NCBI GenBank assembly: GCA_963664935.2
Contig: CAXXSE010000006.1
Coordinates: 930,001-994,000, forward strand
DNA length: 64,000 nucleotides
Direction: 5' to 3'
DNA from: G963664935 sp963664935
Lineage (GTDB): Bacteria > Pseudomonadota > Gammaproteobacteria > Methylococcales > G963664935
Both the position numbers and the translations under genes were made by a program. Positions 37,494-46,465 of this stretch are shown piece after piece. The notes under the pieces are model-generated. The model did no database searches. It saw only the letters and a list, made by a program, of their open reading frames with translations, and was not told the origin of the DNA. Each line of letters begins with the position of its first letter. Position 1 is the first letter of the stretch.

Positions 37494-38849
37494 GTGCCAA
37501 AGAAAGAAATCACATTGATCGGCGCTGGATTGGTTGGGTGTTTGTTGTCCATCTATCTATCCCGGCGGGGATTTTCCGTTAAGATTTTCGAATCCAGACC
37601 CGATATTCGAAATCACAAGATTCCCGCCGGTCGTTCCATCAACCTGTCATTGTCGGAACGCGGAATACATGCCCTCAAGGAAGTGGGGCTGTATCGAAAC
37701 ATCGAAAAGTATCTCATCGAAATGCCGGGACGCATGCTTCACGATAAAAATGGCGTACTCCAATACCAAGCCTATGGAAGAAACCCGGGGGATGTCCATT
37801 TTTCAGTTTCCCGGGCCGTTCTTAACAAGATATTGCTAGACGCGGCGGAATCGACGGAGCGGGTTTCCATTCAGTTTAACGAATATTGTAGTTCTTTAAA
37901 TCTTACGACAAAGCGTTTATCGCTTCGGAACGAGACAACGTCAGAATCACGAACCCTCGATTTCGATGTATTGATTGGAGTGGACGGTGCCTGGTCCATC
38001 GTGCGTCAAAGCATGATCAATGCACAAGCGATTCAATGCAAGCACGAAATATTGCCGCACGGTTATAAAGAACTGAACATCCCTGAAGATCCTAGGGGTG
38101 GCCATCGAATGGAAAAAAATGCCCTGCATATCTGGCCACGTGGCGGATTTATGCTCATCGCACTGCCCAATACCGATAACAGTTTTACCGTTACGCTTTT
38201 TCTTCCCCATGAAGGTTCCAACAGTTTCGAATCCTTAACTTCGGACCCAAGTATTTTAGATTTTTTCCAGACCCAATTCCCCGATGCCGTTCCATTGATT
38301 CCCAATCTAAAACCCGATTTTTATAATAATCCTACCGGTTCCCTGGGAACCATCAGATGTTCAGGTTGGCACTTAGGCGCCAAAGCTTTAGTGATCGGTG
38401 ATGCCGCCCATGCTGTTGTGCCGTTCCATGGCCAGGGGATGAACTGTGGTTTTGAAGATTGTTCGGTACTGAATAAATGTTTCGATAGTTCCAATAATAT
38501 AGAGGATATTTTTGAAGCATTTTCAAAACAAAGGATATCGAACACCAAAGCTATTGCCGACATGGCTTTGGAAAATTATATCGAAATGCGGGATTCCGTC
38601 CGAAATCCAAAGTTTCATTTATGGAAACAAATCGAATGGCTTTTGGAGGAACGCCATCCCAAGCGATTTATCCCAAGGTATTCAATGGTGATGTTCCACC
38701 GAATTCCCTATTCGGTGGTCAAAGAACGAGGCAATATCCAGTCGACGATTCTACACCGTTTGTCCAAATACGTCGGGCGGGTTGAAGAGGTGGATGTTGG
38801 GCTTGCCGATCAATTGGTAAAGGAAAAACTAGGCGTCGTTAGAGAATAA
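37494..38849 (+). CDS. kmo: Kynurenine 3-monooxygenase
   Basis: This 451-residue FAD-dependent aromatic hydroxylase uses a GTG start. The dinucleotide motif is LIGAGLVGCLLSIYLSRRGF at the N-terminus, followed by the RSINLSLSERGIHALKEVGL segment. The second FAD motif is GDAAHAVVPFHGQGMNCGFE near residue 305. It converts kynurenine to 3-hydroxykynurenine with NADPH and O2. The bacterial form lacks the C-terminal membrane anchor of eukaryotic KMO. It is the last gene of the operon, seven bases after kynU. Confidence 0.94.
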   Translation: MPKKEITLIGAGLVGCLLSIYLSRRGFSVKIFESRPDIRNHKIPAGRSINLSLSERGIHALKEVGLYRNIEKYLIEMPGRMLHDKNGVLQYQAYGRNPGDVHFSVSRAVLNKILLDAAESTERVSIQFNEYCSSLNLTTKRLSLRNETTSESRTLDFDVLIGVDGAWSIVRQSMINAQAIQCKHEILPHGYKELNIPEDPRGGHRMEKNALHIWPRGGFMLIALPNTDNSFTVTLFLPHEGSNSFESLTSDPSILDFFQTQFPDAVPLIPNLKPDFYNNPTGSLGTIRCSGWHLGAKALVIGDAAHAVVPFHGQGMNCGFEDCSVLNKCFDSSNNIEDIFEAFSKQRISNTKAIADMALENYIEMRDSVRNPKFHLWKQIEWLLEERHPKRFIPRYSMVMFHRIPYSVVKERGNIQSTILHRLSKYVGRVEEVDVGLADQLVKEKLGVVRE

Positions 38850-38876
38850 GTTGGGCCTTATCCCGTCATCTGAATT

Positions 38877-39254
38877 CTACGCATCAAGTAAATTCACGTC
38901 ATATCGAGCAATTGTACGATCTCTAGTCACCAATGTTAATTTTTCGATAATAGCCTGGGCAATTAACATACGATCAAACGGGTCTTTATGGATAGCAGGC
39001 AATGTCCCGGCGAGTTGCGCGTGTTCGAAATTCATATTCAGCTGGGTAAAACGGTTAAATCCAATTTCTTCATTTAGATTATCAGGAACTTCAATTCTAC
39101 CCATTGCCTCTTTAATGCTGATTTCCCAAGCCGAAGCAGCACTAACAAATACCATGTTCTTGCCATCAATAATCGCTTCGCGGGCATCACCGGAAAGCGA
39201 AAGATTGTTTTCCAATGTCCAGATAAGGACATGAGTATCGAGCAGCAGATTCAT
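38877..39254 (-). CDS. PIN-domain toxin of a Phd/VapC-type system
   Basis: This 125-residue PIN protein starts MNLLLDTHVLIWTLENN (Asp about residue 6), has Glu in SAASAWEISIKEAMG and the C-terminal Asp pair in HKDPFDRMLIAQAI plus TRDRTIARYDVNLL. This is the typical 'DTH...WEI..K...DPFDR' PIN subgroup that pairs with Phd antitoxins. It shares one base with the antitoxin gene upstream. It is convergent with kmo 27 bases away. Confidence 0.88.
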   Translation of the reverse strand: MNLLLDTHVLIWTLENNLSLSGDAREAIIDGKNMVFVSAASAWEISIKEAMGRIEVPDNLNEEIGFNRFTQLNMNFEHAQLAGTLPAIHKDPFDRMLIAQAIIEKLTLVTRDRTIARYDVNLLDA

Positions 39255-39511
39255 TAATCGTCAGGAAAAATAGATGATTGATAAAAACCGTCGACCAATT
39301 CATTGTCCGGTTCATCAAAATCTTCCGCTATTTTTACTTGTCCTTCCCAGCTTCCGCCCAGTTTGCGAGGCGATGAGTCTTCCTTGAAAGCCGACAACAC
39401 AGCAACCGGTTTACCTGCCTTGCCAATAATGACAGGTTCATTTGATTCCTGAACCCTTTTTATCAACTGAGACAAACTAGCCTTTGCCTCAGAAATATTA
39501 GTAACTTGCAT
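39254..39511 (-). CDS. Phd/YefM-type antitoxin
   Basis: I take the ATG at 39511 (MQVTNISEAKASLSQL), which gives the canonical Phd start, rather than the longer frame to 39574. The 85-residue product has the N-terminal Phd DNA-binding fold with SQLIKRVQESNEPVIIGKAG and KPVAVLS, then a flexible acidic tail that should bind the toxin. It precedes the PIN toxin gene with overlapping start and stop. A short tandem TCTGG repeat lies at its 5' side (39545-39560). Confidence 0.87.
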   Translation of the reverse strand: MQVTNISEAKASLSQLIKRVQESNEPVIIGKAGKPVAVLSAFKEDSSPRKLGGSWEGQVKIAEDFDEPDNELVDGFYQSSIFPDD

Positions 39512-39574
39512 GACTGAATCCTGATTGTTACAAAGTAAAGAATAGAGTCTGGTCTGGTCTGGTCTGATTGTCAA

Positions 39575-39789
39575 GTCAATTAGTTATAACTGTTGTCATT
39601 GCTTGAAGAGACAACTATGCATCTTGGATGCGTGGGCCATGCCGAGCGTCGCGATTGATCCACACCATTGATCATGATGAAACGGAACGCCCGGTCACAT
39701 TCCTCTGGAATAGGCGATCACGTTGGGGCAAAATACGTCCATTTGTAATCCAATGAAATTGTGTTTCTTAAGCTAAGATAATCCGCAAA
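39575..39789. other. Spacer between the antitoxin gene and MITE 1
   Basis: No coding frame is convincing. It ends at the left terminus of MITE 1. Confidence 0.4.
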
Positions 39790-40016
39790 AGTCTATTCCA
39801 ATCTATAAATGGCCCTGAAATTGGGAACAGATCATGAATAACCTTTTAACTGGAGGGGAAGAGGTGTCAAGGAGGAGTTTGTAGCGTAGCGGAGGAATCT
39901 CCTTGACACTTCTGAAGCGTAAGTTAACCTCAATTTATGATCTGTTCTCGGTTTCAGGGCCATTTCACGTTAGAAATTACCCCCCTCTTCAGGGCCATTC
40001 CATATTGGACAAGACT
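39790..40016. mobile_element. MITE copy 1 (227 bp) with the ends of the resident IS
   Basis: The left end AGTCTATTCCAATCTATAAA is the same as that of the IS at 27777, and the right end GGCCATTCCATATTGG-ACAAGACT nearly matches the IS right end. Inside are two nested inverted repeats: GAACAGATCAT with its complement ATGATCTGTTC, and GTGTCAAGGAG with CTCCTTGACAC. It has no coding capacity. The flanks CGCAA and AGCAA suggest an imperfect 5-base duplication. Confidence 0.85.
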
Positions 40017-40099
40017 AGCAATTCACATAGGAGTCGAAAGCGGTCATAATCAACACTTGAATCTACATTTTAACGAAAGAACCAAATAGGGAGAAAAGA

Positions 40100-40432
40100 A
40101 TGAAAAATTTCATGATCGCTTGTTGCTTTTTGTTTGTTTTGTCCGCCTGTAATCAACCCGAAAAATCAAGTAATCCTACATTCGATTATAAAATCATCAA
40201 ACAGCAGTTCGAGCCCTATACCGGTTGGCAAAAGGATAAAGAAACCGCCATGAAGAAAGTGGAAAAGCTAGTATATTATTCCGCGACAGCCGCCTGCAAA
40301 AAGGTTGGCCAGGGTTGGGCGTTTACGAAATTAGAAAACAACGGCGTAATGGAATGTGAGGAGTCCGCCGAAGGATTTCGCTGCCGGAAAAAGGATGTTC
40401 AAATCGAGTGTCGTAAGATTGACGAGCGATAA
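40100..40432 (+). CDS. Small lipoprotein, 110 aa
   Basis: The protein begins MKNFMIACCFLFVLSACNQP, a lipoprotein signal with lipobox LSAC. The mature part (about 95 residues) contains five Cys, including CEESAEGFRCRKKDVQIECR, which could form disulfides in the periplasm. No family recognised. It starts 84 bases after MITE 1, with AGGGAG as ribosome binding site. Confidence 0.7.
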   Translation: MKNFMIACCFLFVLSACNQPEKSSNPTFDYKIIKQQFEPYTGWQKDKETAMKKVEKLVYYSATAACKKVGQGWAFTKLENNGVMECEESAEGFRCRKKDVQIECRKIDER

Positions 40433-40529
40433 GTAGGTAATAGGGGGGGAGGGAATGGTTTTGCTCGTTTCCGTACTTCTGCGTCAATATCCGTGTAACA
40501 CCTTAATTATTTTTGAAAATGTCTGACTT

Positions 40530-41621
40530 TTAGTTTTCGCCATCCTCTTCATGAATACTCGGCCATGCTACCAAAACAGCCTGGACCAAGGTTGCTAAGG
40601 GAATGGCGAAAAACACTCCCCAAAAACCCCAAAGTCCGCCAAATAATAATATCGCGACAATAATAGCGACGGGATGAAGACCGACCGCTTCTGAAAACAA
40701 TAAGGGGACTAAAAGCGCACCGTCAAGGGTTTGGACTATGGCGTAAGACACCATGATCCAAATAAAATCCTCGTTCAATCCCCATTGAAAATAAGCAACG
40801 ATCAAAACCGGGAAAGTAACCAGGGTAGCTCCGACGTAAGGAATAATGACCGATAGGCCCATCAAGACGCTTAGCAATAATCCATAATTTAAACCTAGCG
40901 AAATAAAGACAATATAGCTAGCAACACCTAAAATCAGGACTTCCAGGAACTTTCCACGAACATAGTTGCCGATTTGCATATCGACTTCCTTCCAAACCCT
41001 GGAAGACAAATGGCTCTCGCGGGGAAGATATTGCACAAGCCAGCGGATGATTTTATCCTTATCCTTAAGAAAGAAAAAAATCAACAGTGGAACCAAAATC
41101 AAGTAGACGATCAAGGTAATCAAACCCACTAGCGATGCGGCTGAAGTTGACAATAAACTTTTGCCATAGCCAATCAATTCCTGGCTTACCGCATTGCCGA
41201 TTTCGTAGATTTGTTGGGTATTGATAATGTTAGGATATTTTTTCGGCAATTCCAAGAGTAATTCCTGAATCCGGGTAACCATGTTCGGGAGCTGTTGGAT
41301 AAATTCGGCTATTTGTTGGGATAAAAGCGGCAACAGCGTGATCAGGATAAAGATCCCAAATGCAAAGAAAATCGAATACACGATCAATACCGCTACCATT
41401 CGTGGCAATTTTAATCGATCCCCCAAGGTCACTATACCTTCCAACAGGTATGCAATCACGCCCGCGGCAAATACGGGTAAAAGCATATCGGCTAAGTTGA
41501 GGACTAAGGCGAAACCTACCACCAGCAGAACAGCCAATGAAGTAGCCTGGGGATTTGGGAGTACCCGCTTAAACCAATCAATAAAAAATTGAAGGTTAGA
41601 ATTTCTAGTTTTTTTGCTCAT
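40530..41621 (-). CDS. AI-2E-family (PerM-type) permease
   Basis: This 363-residue polytopic protein has about eight membrane segments: LAVLLVVGFALVLNLADMLL at the N-terminus, AVLIVYSIFFAFGIFILITL, then a charged segment with MVTRIQELLLELPKKYPN, and VIIPYVGATLVTFPVLIVAY and LFGGLWGFWGVFFAIPLATL toward the end. The 'IPYVGA' and 'LWGFWG..F.IPLA' motifs identify the AI-2E transporter family. Members export autoinducer-like or other small solutes or ions; the substrate here is unknown. It is monocistronic and convergent with the lipoprotein gene. Confidence 0.87.
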   Translation of the reverse strand: MSKKTRNSNLQFFIDWFKRVLPNPQATSLAVLLVVGFALVLNLADMLLPVFAAGVIAYLLEGIVTLGDRLKLPRMVAVLIVYSIFFAFGIFILITLLPLLSQQIAEFIQQLPNMVTRIQELLLELPKKYPNIINTQQIYEIGNAVSQELIGYGKSLLSTSAASLVGLITLIVYLILVPLLIFFFLKDKDKIIRWLVQYLPRESHLSSRVWKEVDMQIGNYVRGKFLEVLILGVASYIVFISLGLNYGLLLSVLMGLSVIIPYVGATLVTFPVLIVAYFQWGLNEDFIWIMVSYAIVQTLDGALLVPLLFSEAVGLHPVAIIVAILLFGGLWGFWGVFFAIPLATLVQAVLVAWPSIHEEDGEN

Positions 41622-41907
41622 TAATTTTTAATTTTTCCAAGCAAACAATATCTAACAAAAACCGATCCTCTGCATTTCAGACCGCCCCTCCACCTCTGTT
41701 TAACATCCACTTTAACATTTGTTCATACTACTGCAATCAACATCAAACACAAAAACTAAAGAGACCTAAACCCGTAACGGCGTCGTTGGCCTGATTCCAA
41801 TTCCTGAACCCATCCCCCACCTCTATGGAATACAAGGCACGGACTCAACAAAAGCCGGTAAAACGAAATTTATTCACAGATTCCACACATTTTACTCACC
41901 GACTTAA

Positions 41908-41956
41908 CCACAGCATATTGTGCTTGACTAAGTATTCAAATACAGTTTATAGTGTT
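41908..41956 (+). promoter_or_regulatory. nrdAB promoter with two NrdR-box-like palindromes
   Basis: Box 1, CACAGCATATTGTG (41909-41922), and box 2, ACAGTTTATAGTGT (41942-41955), resemble the NrdR box and are spaced by about three helical turns (33 bases between centres). A -35-like TTGACT (41924-41929) sits between them and a -10-like TATAGT (41948-41953) lies inside box 2. NrdR binding should therefore block RNA polymerase. This fits the normal regulation of class I ribonucleotide reductase. Confidence 0.55.
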
Positions 41957-41998
41957 TTTGCGATTATTCATACATTGAGCCTTTACCTGGAGAATTCA

Positions 41999-44899
41999 TT
42001 GGAAACCGTATCTGCCGCCATCACAACACCGTCAGCCAACACCATCAAGACAAGCGTCCCATCGGAAACCGAACTGAACGCCGTGGCCCCGGGCGCGGTT
42101 CATGTTATTCGTCGAAATGGGAAAGTCACCCACTTCGACTCGGATAAAATATCCGTGGCCGTCACCAAGGCTTTTCTTGCGGTTGAAGGCGGTAACGCAG
42201 CTGCCAGTAGCCGCATTCACGAATCCGTTACCGGCCTTACACAACAAATCGTTAAGGCTCTTACCCGTCGGTTGCCCAGTGGAGGATCAATCCACATTGA
42301 AGATGTCCAGGATCAGGTTGAACTCGCGTTAATGCGTGGAGGTCATCAAAAAGTCGCACGATCCTATGTTCTTTATCGCGAAGAACGTTCCCGTCTACGT
42401 CACGGGACCGCCGATGATTCGGATGAACCGAATAAAAATCTTCAAGTCACTTTGGTAGACGGCGCTCGAAAACCACTCGATCTTAATAGACTTCAAACTA
42501 TCGCTGAAGAAGCCTGCCACGCATTAGAAGGTGTCGACAGTCAAATAATACTCGAAGAAATGCGAAAAAATCTGTTTGATGGCGTGCCGGAAAAAGATGT
42601 TATTCCCACTCTGGTCATGGGCGCACGAACCCAGATCGAGAAAGAACCGAATTTCAGTTACGCAACCGCTCGTTTGCTGCTCGTTCAGTTACGGCGGGAA
42701 GCCCTTGAATTTCTGGACAACGGACAACCCGAAGCAAACCATCGCGAAATGAAGGATCGTTACGCTGAATATTTTATCGACTACATCAAAAAAGCCTGTG
42801 ACCTCGAATTACTGGATCGAACCTTAAGCCAATTTGATTTAACGCGGCTAGGAAAGGCTTTAACCGCGGAACGGGACCTGAATTTTACCTATTTAAGTTT
42901 GCAGACTCTATATGATCGATATTTCATCCACAGTGATGGTACGCGCTTCGAGTTACCCCAAGCATTCTTTATGCGGGTTGCCATGGGACTGGCAATTAAT
43001 GAAATTAATCGTGAAGACCGTGCAATTGAATTTTACAATCTGCTTTCAAGTTTCGATTTTATGAGTTCCACACCAACACTCTTCAATTCAGGCACACTAA
43101 GACCGCAGCTTTCTTCCTGTTATCTAACCACCGTACCCGACGACCTTGACGGTATTTTCAATGCCATAAAAGACGATGCTTTGCTATCAAAATTCGCGGG
43201 GGGCTTGGGCAATGATTGGACTCGTGTTCGCGCTATGGGCGCCCATATCAAAGGGACAAACGGTAAATCCCAAGGGGTTGTCCCGTTTCTGAAAGTTGCC
43301 AACGATACCGCTGTCGCCGTCAATCAGGGTGGAAAACGTAAAGGCGCCATGTGTGGCTATTTGGAAACCTGGCACTTGGATATAGAAGAATTTTTAGAAC
43401 TCCGGAAAAATACCGGGGATGACCGCCGTCGAACCCACGACATGAACACAGCTAATTGGATCCCTGACCTGTTTATGCAGCGTGTTGCCGAAGAAAAAGA
43501 ATGGACTTTGTTTTCACCGGATGACACACCGGAATTACACGAACTCTACGGCGACCGGTTTGAAAAAACCTTTATAGCGTATGAAGAAAAAGCCGATCGA
43601 GGGGAAATCAAACTTTTCAAACGTATTCCAGCGATCGATCTTTGGCGCAAAATGCTCAGCATGCTGTTCGAAACCGGCCATCCCTGGATTACCTTTAAAG
43701 ACCCCTGCAATCTCCGCTCGCCACAACAACATACCGGTGTAGTCCACAGTTCCAACCTGTGCACCGAAATCACTCTAAATACCTCGGACCCGGAAATAGC
43801 CGTTTGTAATCTTGGCTCGGTCAACCTGGCCGCCCACATGGACGAAAACGGTCTCAATCTGGAAAAATTGGAGCGGACTATCGACACGGCCATGCGCATG
43901 CTGGACAACGTCATAGACTACAACTATTACAGCGTTCCCCAGGCTCGAAATTCCAATCTACGTCACCGCCCGGTGGGTCTGGGTATTATGGGGTTTCAAG
44001 ACGCACTGTACAAAAAACGCTATGTTTATGGTTCGGAGGAAGCCGTGGAATTTGCGGATCGCACCATGGAATCGGTAAGTTATTTCGCTATCAAAGCGTC
44101 CACCGATTTGGCCGAAGAACGGGGTGTGTACTCCTCATTCACGGATTCATTATGGTACAAAGGCGTTTTGCCCATCGATTCGATCAAATATCTTCAAAGC
44201 AGCCGGGGCCAATATCTACAAGTCGATAGCTCTAAAACACTTGACTGGAAGACGCTTCGAAAACGGGTCAAATCGGTAGGGATGCGGAATTCCAACACCA
44301 TGGCTATCGCACCAACCGCAACCATTGCCAATATCTGCGGTGTCTCGCAATCGATCGAGCCCACTTACCAAAACCTGTTTGTCAAATCCAACCTTTCCGG
44401 TGAATTCACCGTAGTCAATCCGTATCTGGTACGGGATCTAAAAAGCCTCGATCTTTGGGATGAAGTGATGATCAATGATCTTAAATACTACGATGGTAGT
44501 GTCCAACACATTGAACGAATCCCCGAGGAACTCAAACAGATATACGCTACGGCCTTTGAAATCGATCCGCGTTGGTTGGTGGAGGCTGCCTCCCGTCGGC
44601 AAAAATGGATCGATCAAGGCCAATCGCTTAACCTGTACATGGCTGAACCCAACGGCAAAAAGCTCGATGCTCTGTATAAACTGGCTTGGCTGCGCGGTTT
44701 GAAAACAACCTATTACTTAAGAAGCATGGGGGCGACTCAGGTCGAAAAGAGCACCCTCGCCGACGGCAGGCTAAACGCGGTACAAAATGGTTCCGATACC
44801 GAAAGGTCGGCTTACGACGCTCAAGAAGCAGGTTCGGCGGGTAATTCGACCGCTAAATTCTGCTCGATTTTAGACCCCGAATGCGAAGCATGTCAGTAG
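41999..44899 (+). CDS. nrdA: Ribonucleoside-diphosphate reductase class I, alpha subunit
   Basis: I choose the TTG at 41999 (after TGGAGA) over the far ATG at 41825, because the latter would place the promoter inside the gene; the product is then 966 residues. Two ATP-cone domains lie at the N-terminus (VHVIRRNGKVTHFDSDKISV, and LQVTLVDGARKPLDLNRLQT). The catalytic part has LSSCYLTTVPDDLDGIF (Cys), SNLCTEITLN (thiyl-radical Cys) and IAPTATIANICGVSQSIEP. The C-terminus is a CEACQ redox tail. The length and the double cone resemble the Pseudomonas enzyme. It reduces ribonucleotides with NrdB, whose start is nine bases downstream. Confidence 0.93.
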   Translation: METVSAAITTPSANTIKTSVPSETELNAVAPGAVHVIRRNGKVTHFDSDKISVAVTKAFLAVEGGNAAASSRIHESVTGLTQQIVKALTRRLPSGGSIHIEDVQDQVELALMRGGHQKVARSYVLYREERSRLRHGTADDSDEPNKNLQVTLVDGARKPLDLNRLQTIAEEACHALEGVDSQIILEEMRKNLFDGVPEKDVIPTLVMGARTQIEKEPNFSYATARLLLVQLRREALEFLDNGQPEANHREMKDRYAEYFIDYIKKACDLELLDRTLSQFDLTRLGKALTAERDLNFTYLSLQTLYDRYFIHSDGTRFELPQAFFMRVAMGLAINEINREDRAIEFYNLLSSFDFMSSTPTLFNSGTLRPQLSSCYLTTVPDDLDGIFNAIKDDALLSKFAGGLGNDWTRVRAMGAHIKGTNGKSQGVVPFLKVANDTAVAVNQGGKRKGAMCGYLETWHLDIEEFLELRKNTGDDRRRTHDMNTANWIPDLFMQRVAEEKEWTLFSPDDTPELHELYGDRFEKTFIAYEEKADRGEIKLFKRIPAIDLWRKMLSMLFETGHPWITFKDPCNLRSPQQHTGVVHSSNLCTEITLNTSDPEIAVCNLGSVNLAAHMDENGLNLEKLERTIDTAMRMLDNVIDYNYYSVPQARNSNLRHRPVGLGIMGFQDALYKKRYVYGSEEAVEFADRTMESVSYFAIKASTDLAEERGVYSSFTDSLWYKGVLPIDSIKYLQSSRGQYLQVDSSKTLDWKTLRKRVKSVGMRNSNTMAIAPTATIANICGVSQSIEPTYQNLFVKSNLSGEFTVVNPYLVRDLKSLDLWDEVMINDLKYYDGSVQHIERIPEELKQIYATAFEIDPRWLVEAASRRQKWIDQGQSLNLYMAEPNGKKLDALYKLAWLRGLKTTYYLRSMGATQVEKSTLADGRLNAVQNGSDTERSAYDAQEAGSAGNSTAKFCSILDPECEACQ

Positions 44900-44907
44900 G
44901 TGAAAAT

Positions 44908-46191
44908 ATGATGAATTGGGACGATCCACTTTCCAGTCTGAACAAAAACTCCGAAAAAACTTCGGCGTTACCGCCAGGCCAAGGCCTTGAGGACAATAAT
45001 GAGTTAATGCGCACGGACGGTAACGCCCCTTCGGTAAATCCGGATCCTATAGCGCCCGATTCGAACTCGGACAAATTCAGCGCCACCGGGAAAAGTTATT
45101 TACGCCACGGGGAAAGCCAAACGCTGGAACAACAGCACGCTAATACCGGCCTGGAAAATATCGAAATGGGGGCGGCCCGCATTCGAGTAGACGACAAAAA
45201 AATTATTAATTGCCGGGCCGACCTTAATCAGTTGGTCCCCTTTAAATATGATTGGGCTTGGCAAAAATATCTGGATGGCTGCGCCAATCACTGGATGCCC
45301 CAGGAAATCAATATGACTGCGGACATCGCTTTGTGGAAAGACTCAACGGGTCTGACCGAAGATGAACGCACGATTATCAAGCGTAACATGGGGTTTTTCT
45401 CAACCGCCGATTCGCTGGTCGCCAACAATCTGGTATTGGCCGTTTATCGCCATATTACCAACCCGGAATGCCGCCAGTATCTGTTAAAACAGGCCTTCGA
45501 AGAAGCCGTGCACACCCATGCCTACCAGTACGTGGTGGAATCCCTCGGTATGAACGAAGGCGAAATCTTTAATATGTACCGCGAAGTTCCCGCCGTCGCG
45601 CGCAAAGCCGAATGGGCTCTATCTTTTACTCAATATCTGAGCGATCCCACCTTCCAAACCGGAACGCCGGAAAATGACCAGAAATTGCTGCGCGAGCTTA
45701 TCGCCTTTTACGTCATCTTCGAAGGGATTTTTTTCTACGTCGGTTTTGTTCAAGTTCTCTCCTTGGGACGCCGCAATAAAATGACCGGTACCGCCGAGCA
45801 GTTCCAATATATCTTGCGCGACGAATCCATGCACATGAACTTCGGCATCGACGTCATAAACCAGATCAAAATCGAAAACCCCCATCTATGGGATGACCCG
45901 TTCAAACAGGAAATGGCTCAATTGATCCGCGAGGCCGTCGATATCGAAACCCAATACGCTTACGATACCATGCCGCGTGGAATTCTCGGCCTAAACGCGC
46001 CTATGTTTAAGGAATACTTACAATTCATCGCCAACCGCCGTTGCGCCCAAATCGGTCTGCCGGAACAATATCCCGGCGCCAATAACCCATTCCCCTGGAT
46101 GAGCGAGGTTTTGGATCTCAACAAGGAGAAAAACTTTTTCGAAACGCGGGTTACGGAATATCAGACCGGTGGTGCTTTAAGTTGGGATTAA
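44908..46191 (+). CDS. nrdB: Ribonucleoside-diphosphate reductase class I, beta subunit
   Basis: The ATG at 44908 follows AGGTGA and starts just after the nrdA stop; the frame to 44881 overlaps nrdA and is unlikely. The 427-residue ferritin-like protein carries the diiron site: Asp in STADSLVANNLV, Glu/His in FEEAVHTHAYQY, Glu in YVIFEGIFFYV and Glu/His in RDESMHMNFGI. The Tyr four residues after the first His is at the radical position. It makes the tyrosyl radical for NrdA. The first ~80 residues, rich in Asn, Ser and Pro, form an extension not seen in short NrdB proteins. Confidence 0.93.
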   Translation: MMNWDDPLSSLNKNSEKTSALPPGQGLEDNNELMRTDGNAPSVNPDPIAPDSNSDKFSATGKSYLRHGESQTLEQQHANTGLENIEMGAARIRVDDKKIINCRADLNQLVPFKYDWAWQKYLDGCANHWMPQEINMTADIALWKDSTGLTEDERTIIKRNMGFFSTADSLVANNLVLAVYRHITNPECRQYLLKQAFEEAVHTHAYQYVVESLGMNEGEIFNMYREVPAVARKAEWALSFTQYLSDPTFQTGTPENDQKLLRELIAFYVIFEGIFFYVGFVQVLSLGRRNKMTGTAEQFQYILRDESMHMNFGIDVINQIKIENPHLWDDPFKQEMAQLIREAVDIETQYAYDTMPRGILGLNAPMFKEYLQFIANRRCAQIGLPEQYPGANNPFPWMSEVLDLNKEKNFFETRVTEYQTGGALSWD

Positions 46192-46465
46192 TATACCCAA
46201 AACCCGCTTTCCCTCGTGACGTCTCCTATTCTCGGACAGCCTCCTAGTAGATGAGAAAACCATTAAAAATAATCGCGGCTGAAACGCGGAATCTACAAAA
46301 ACTGATTAGAGCGAAACTTTCAAACAGGAACGTGGATAGTCTCCTAAGTTAAGCGGGTATTTTTTGACCGGCATTTAATCGAAAGCTTGTGCCCATACCG
46401 TAGTTAAGTTAAGGATTCAAGGTTATAATAACTGGTTCGATTCTGGCTTAATTTATTCATCGTTT

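Noticed and set aside
41825..41998. N-terminal extension of NrdA from the ATG at 41825
   Set aside because: It would include the promoter and NrdR-like boxes and shows no ATP-cone sequence; the TTG at 41999 has a better RBS.
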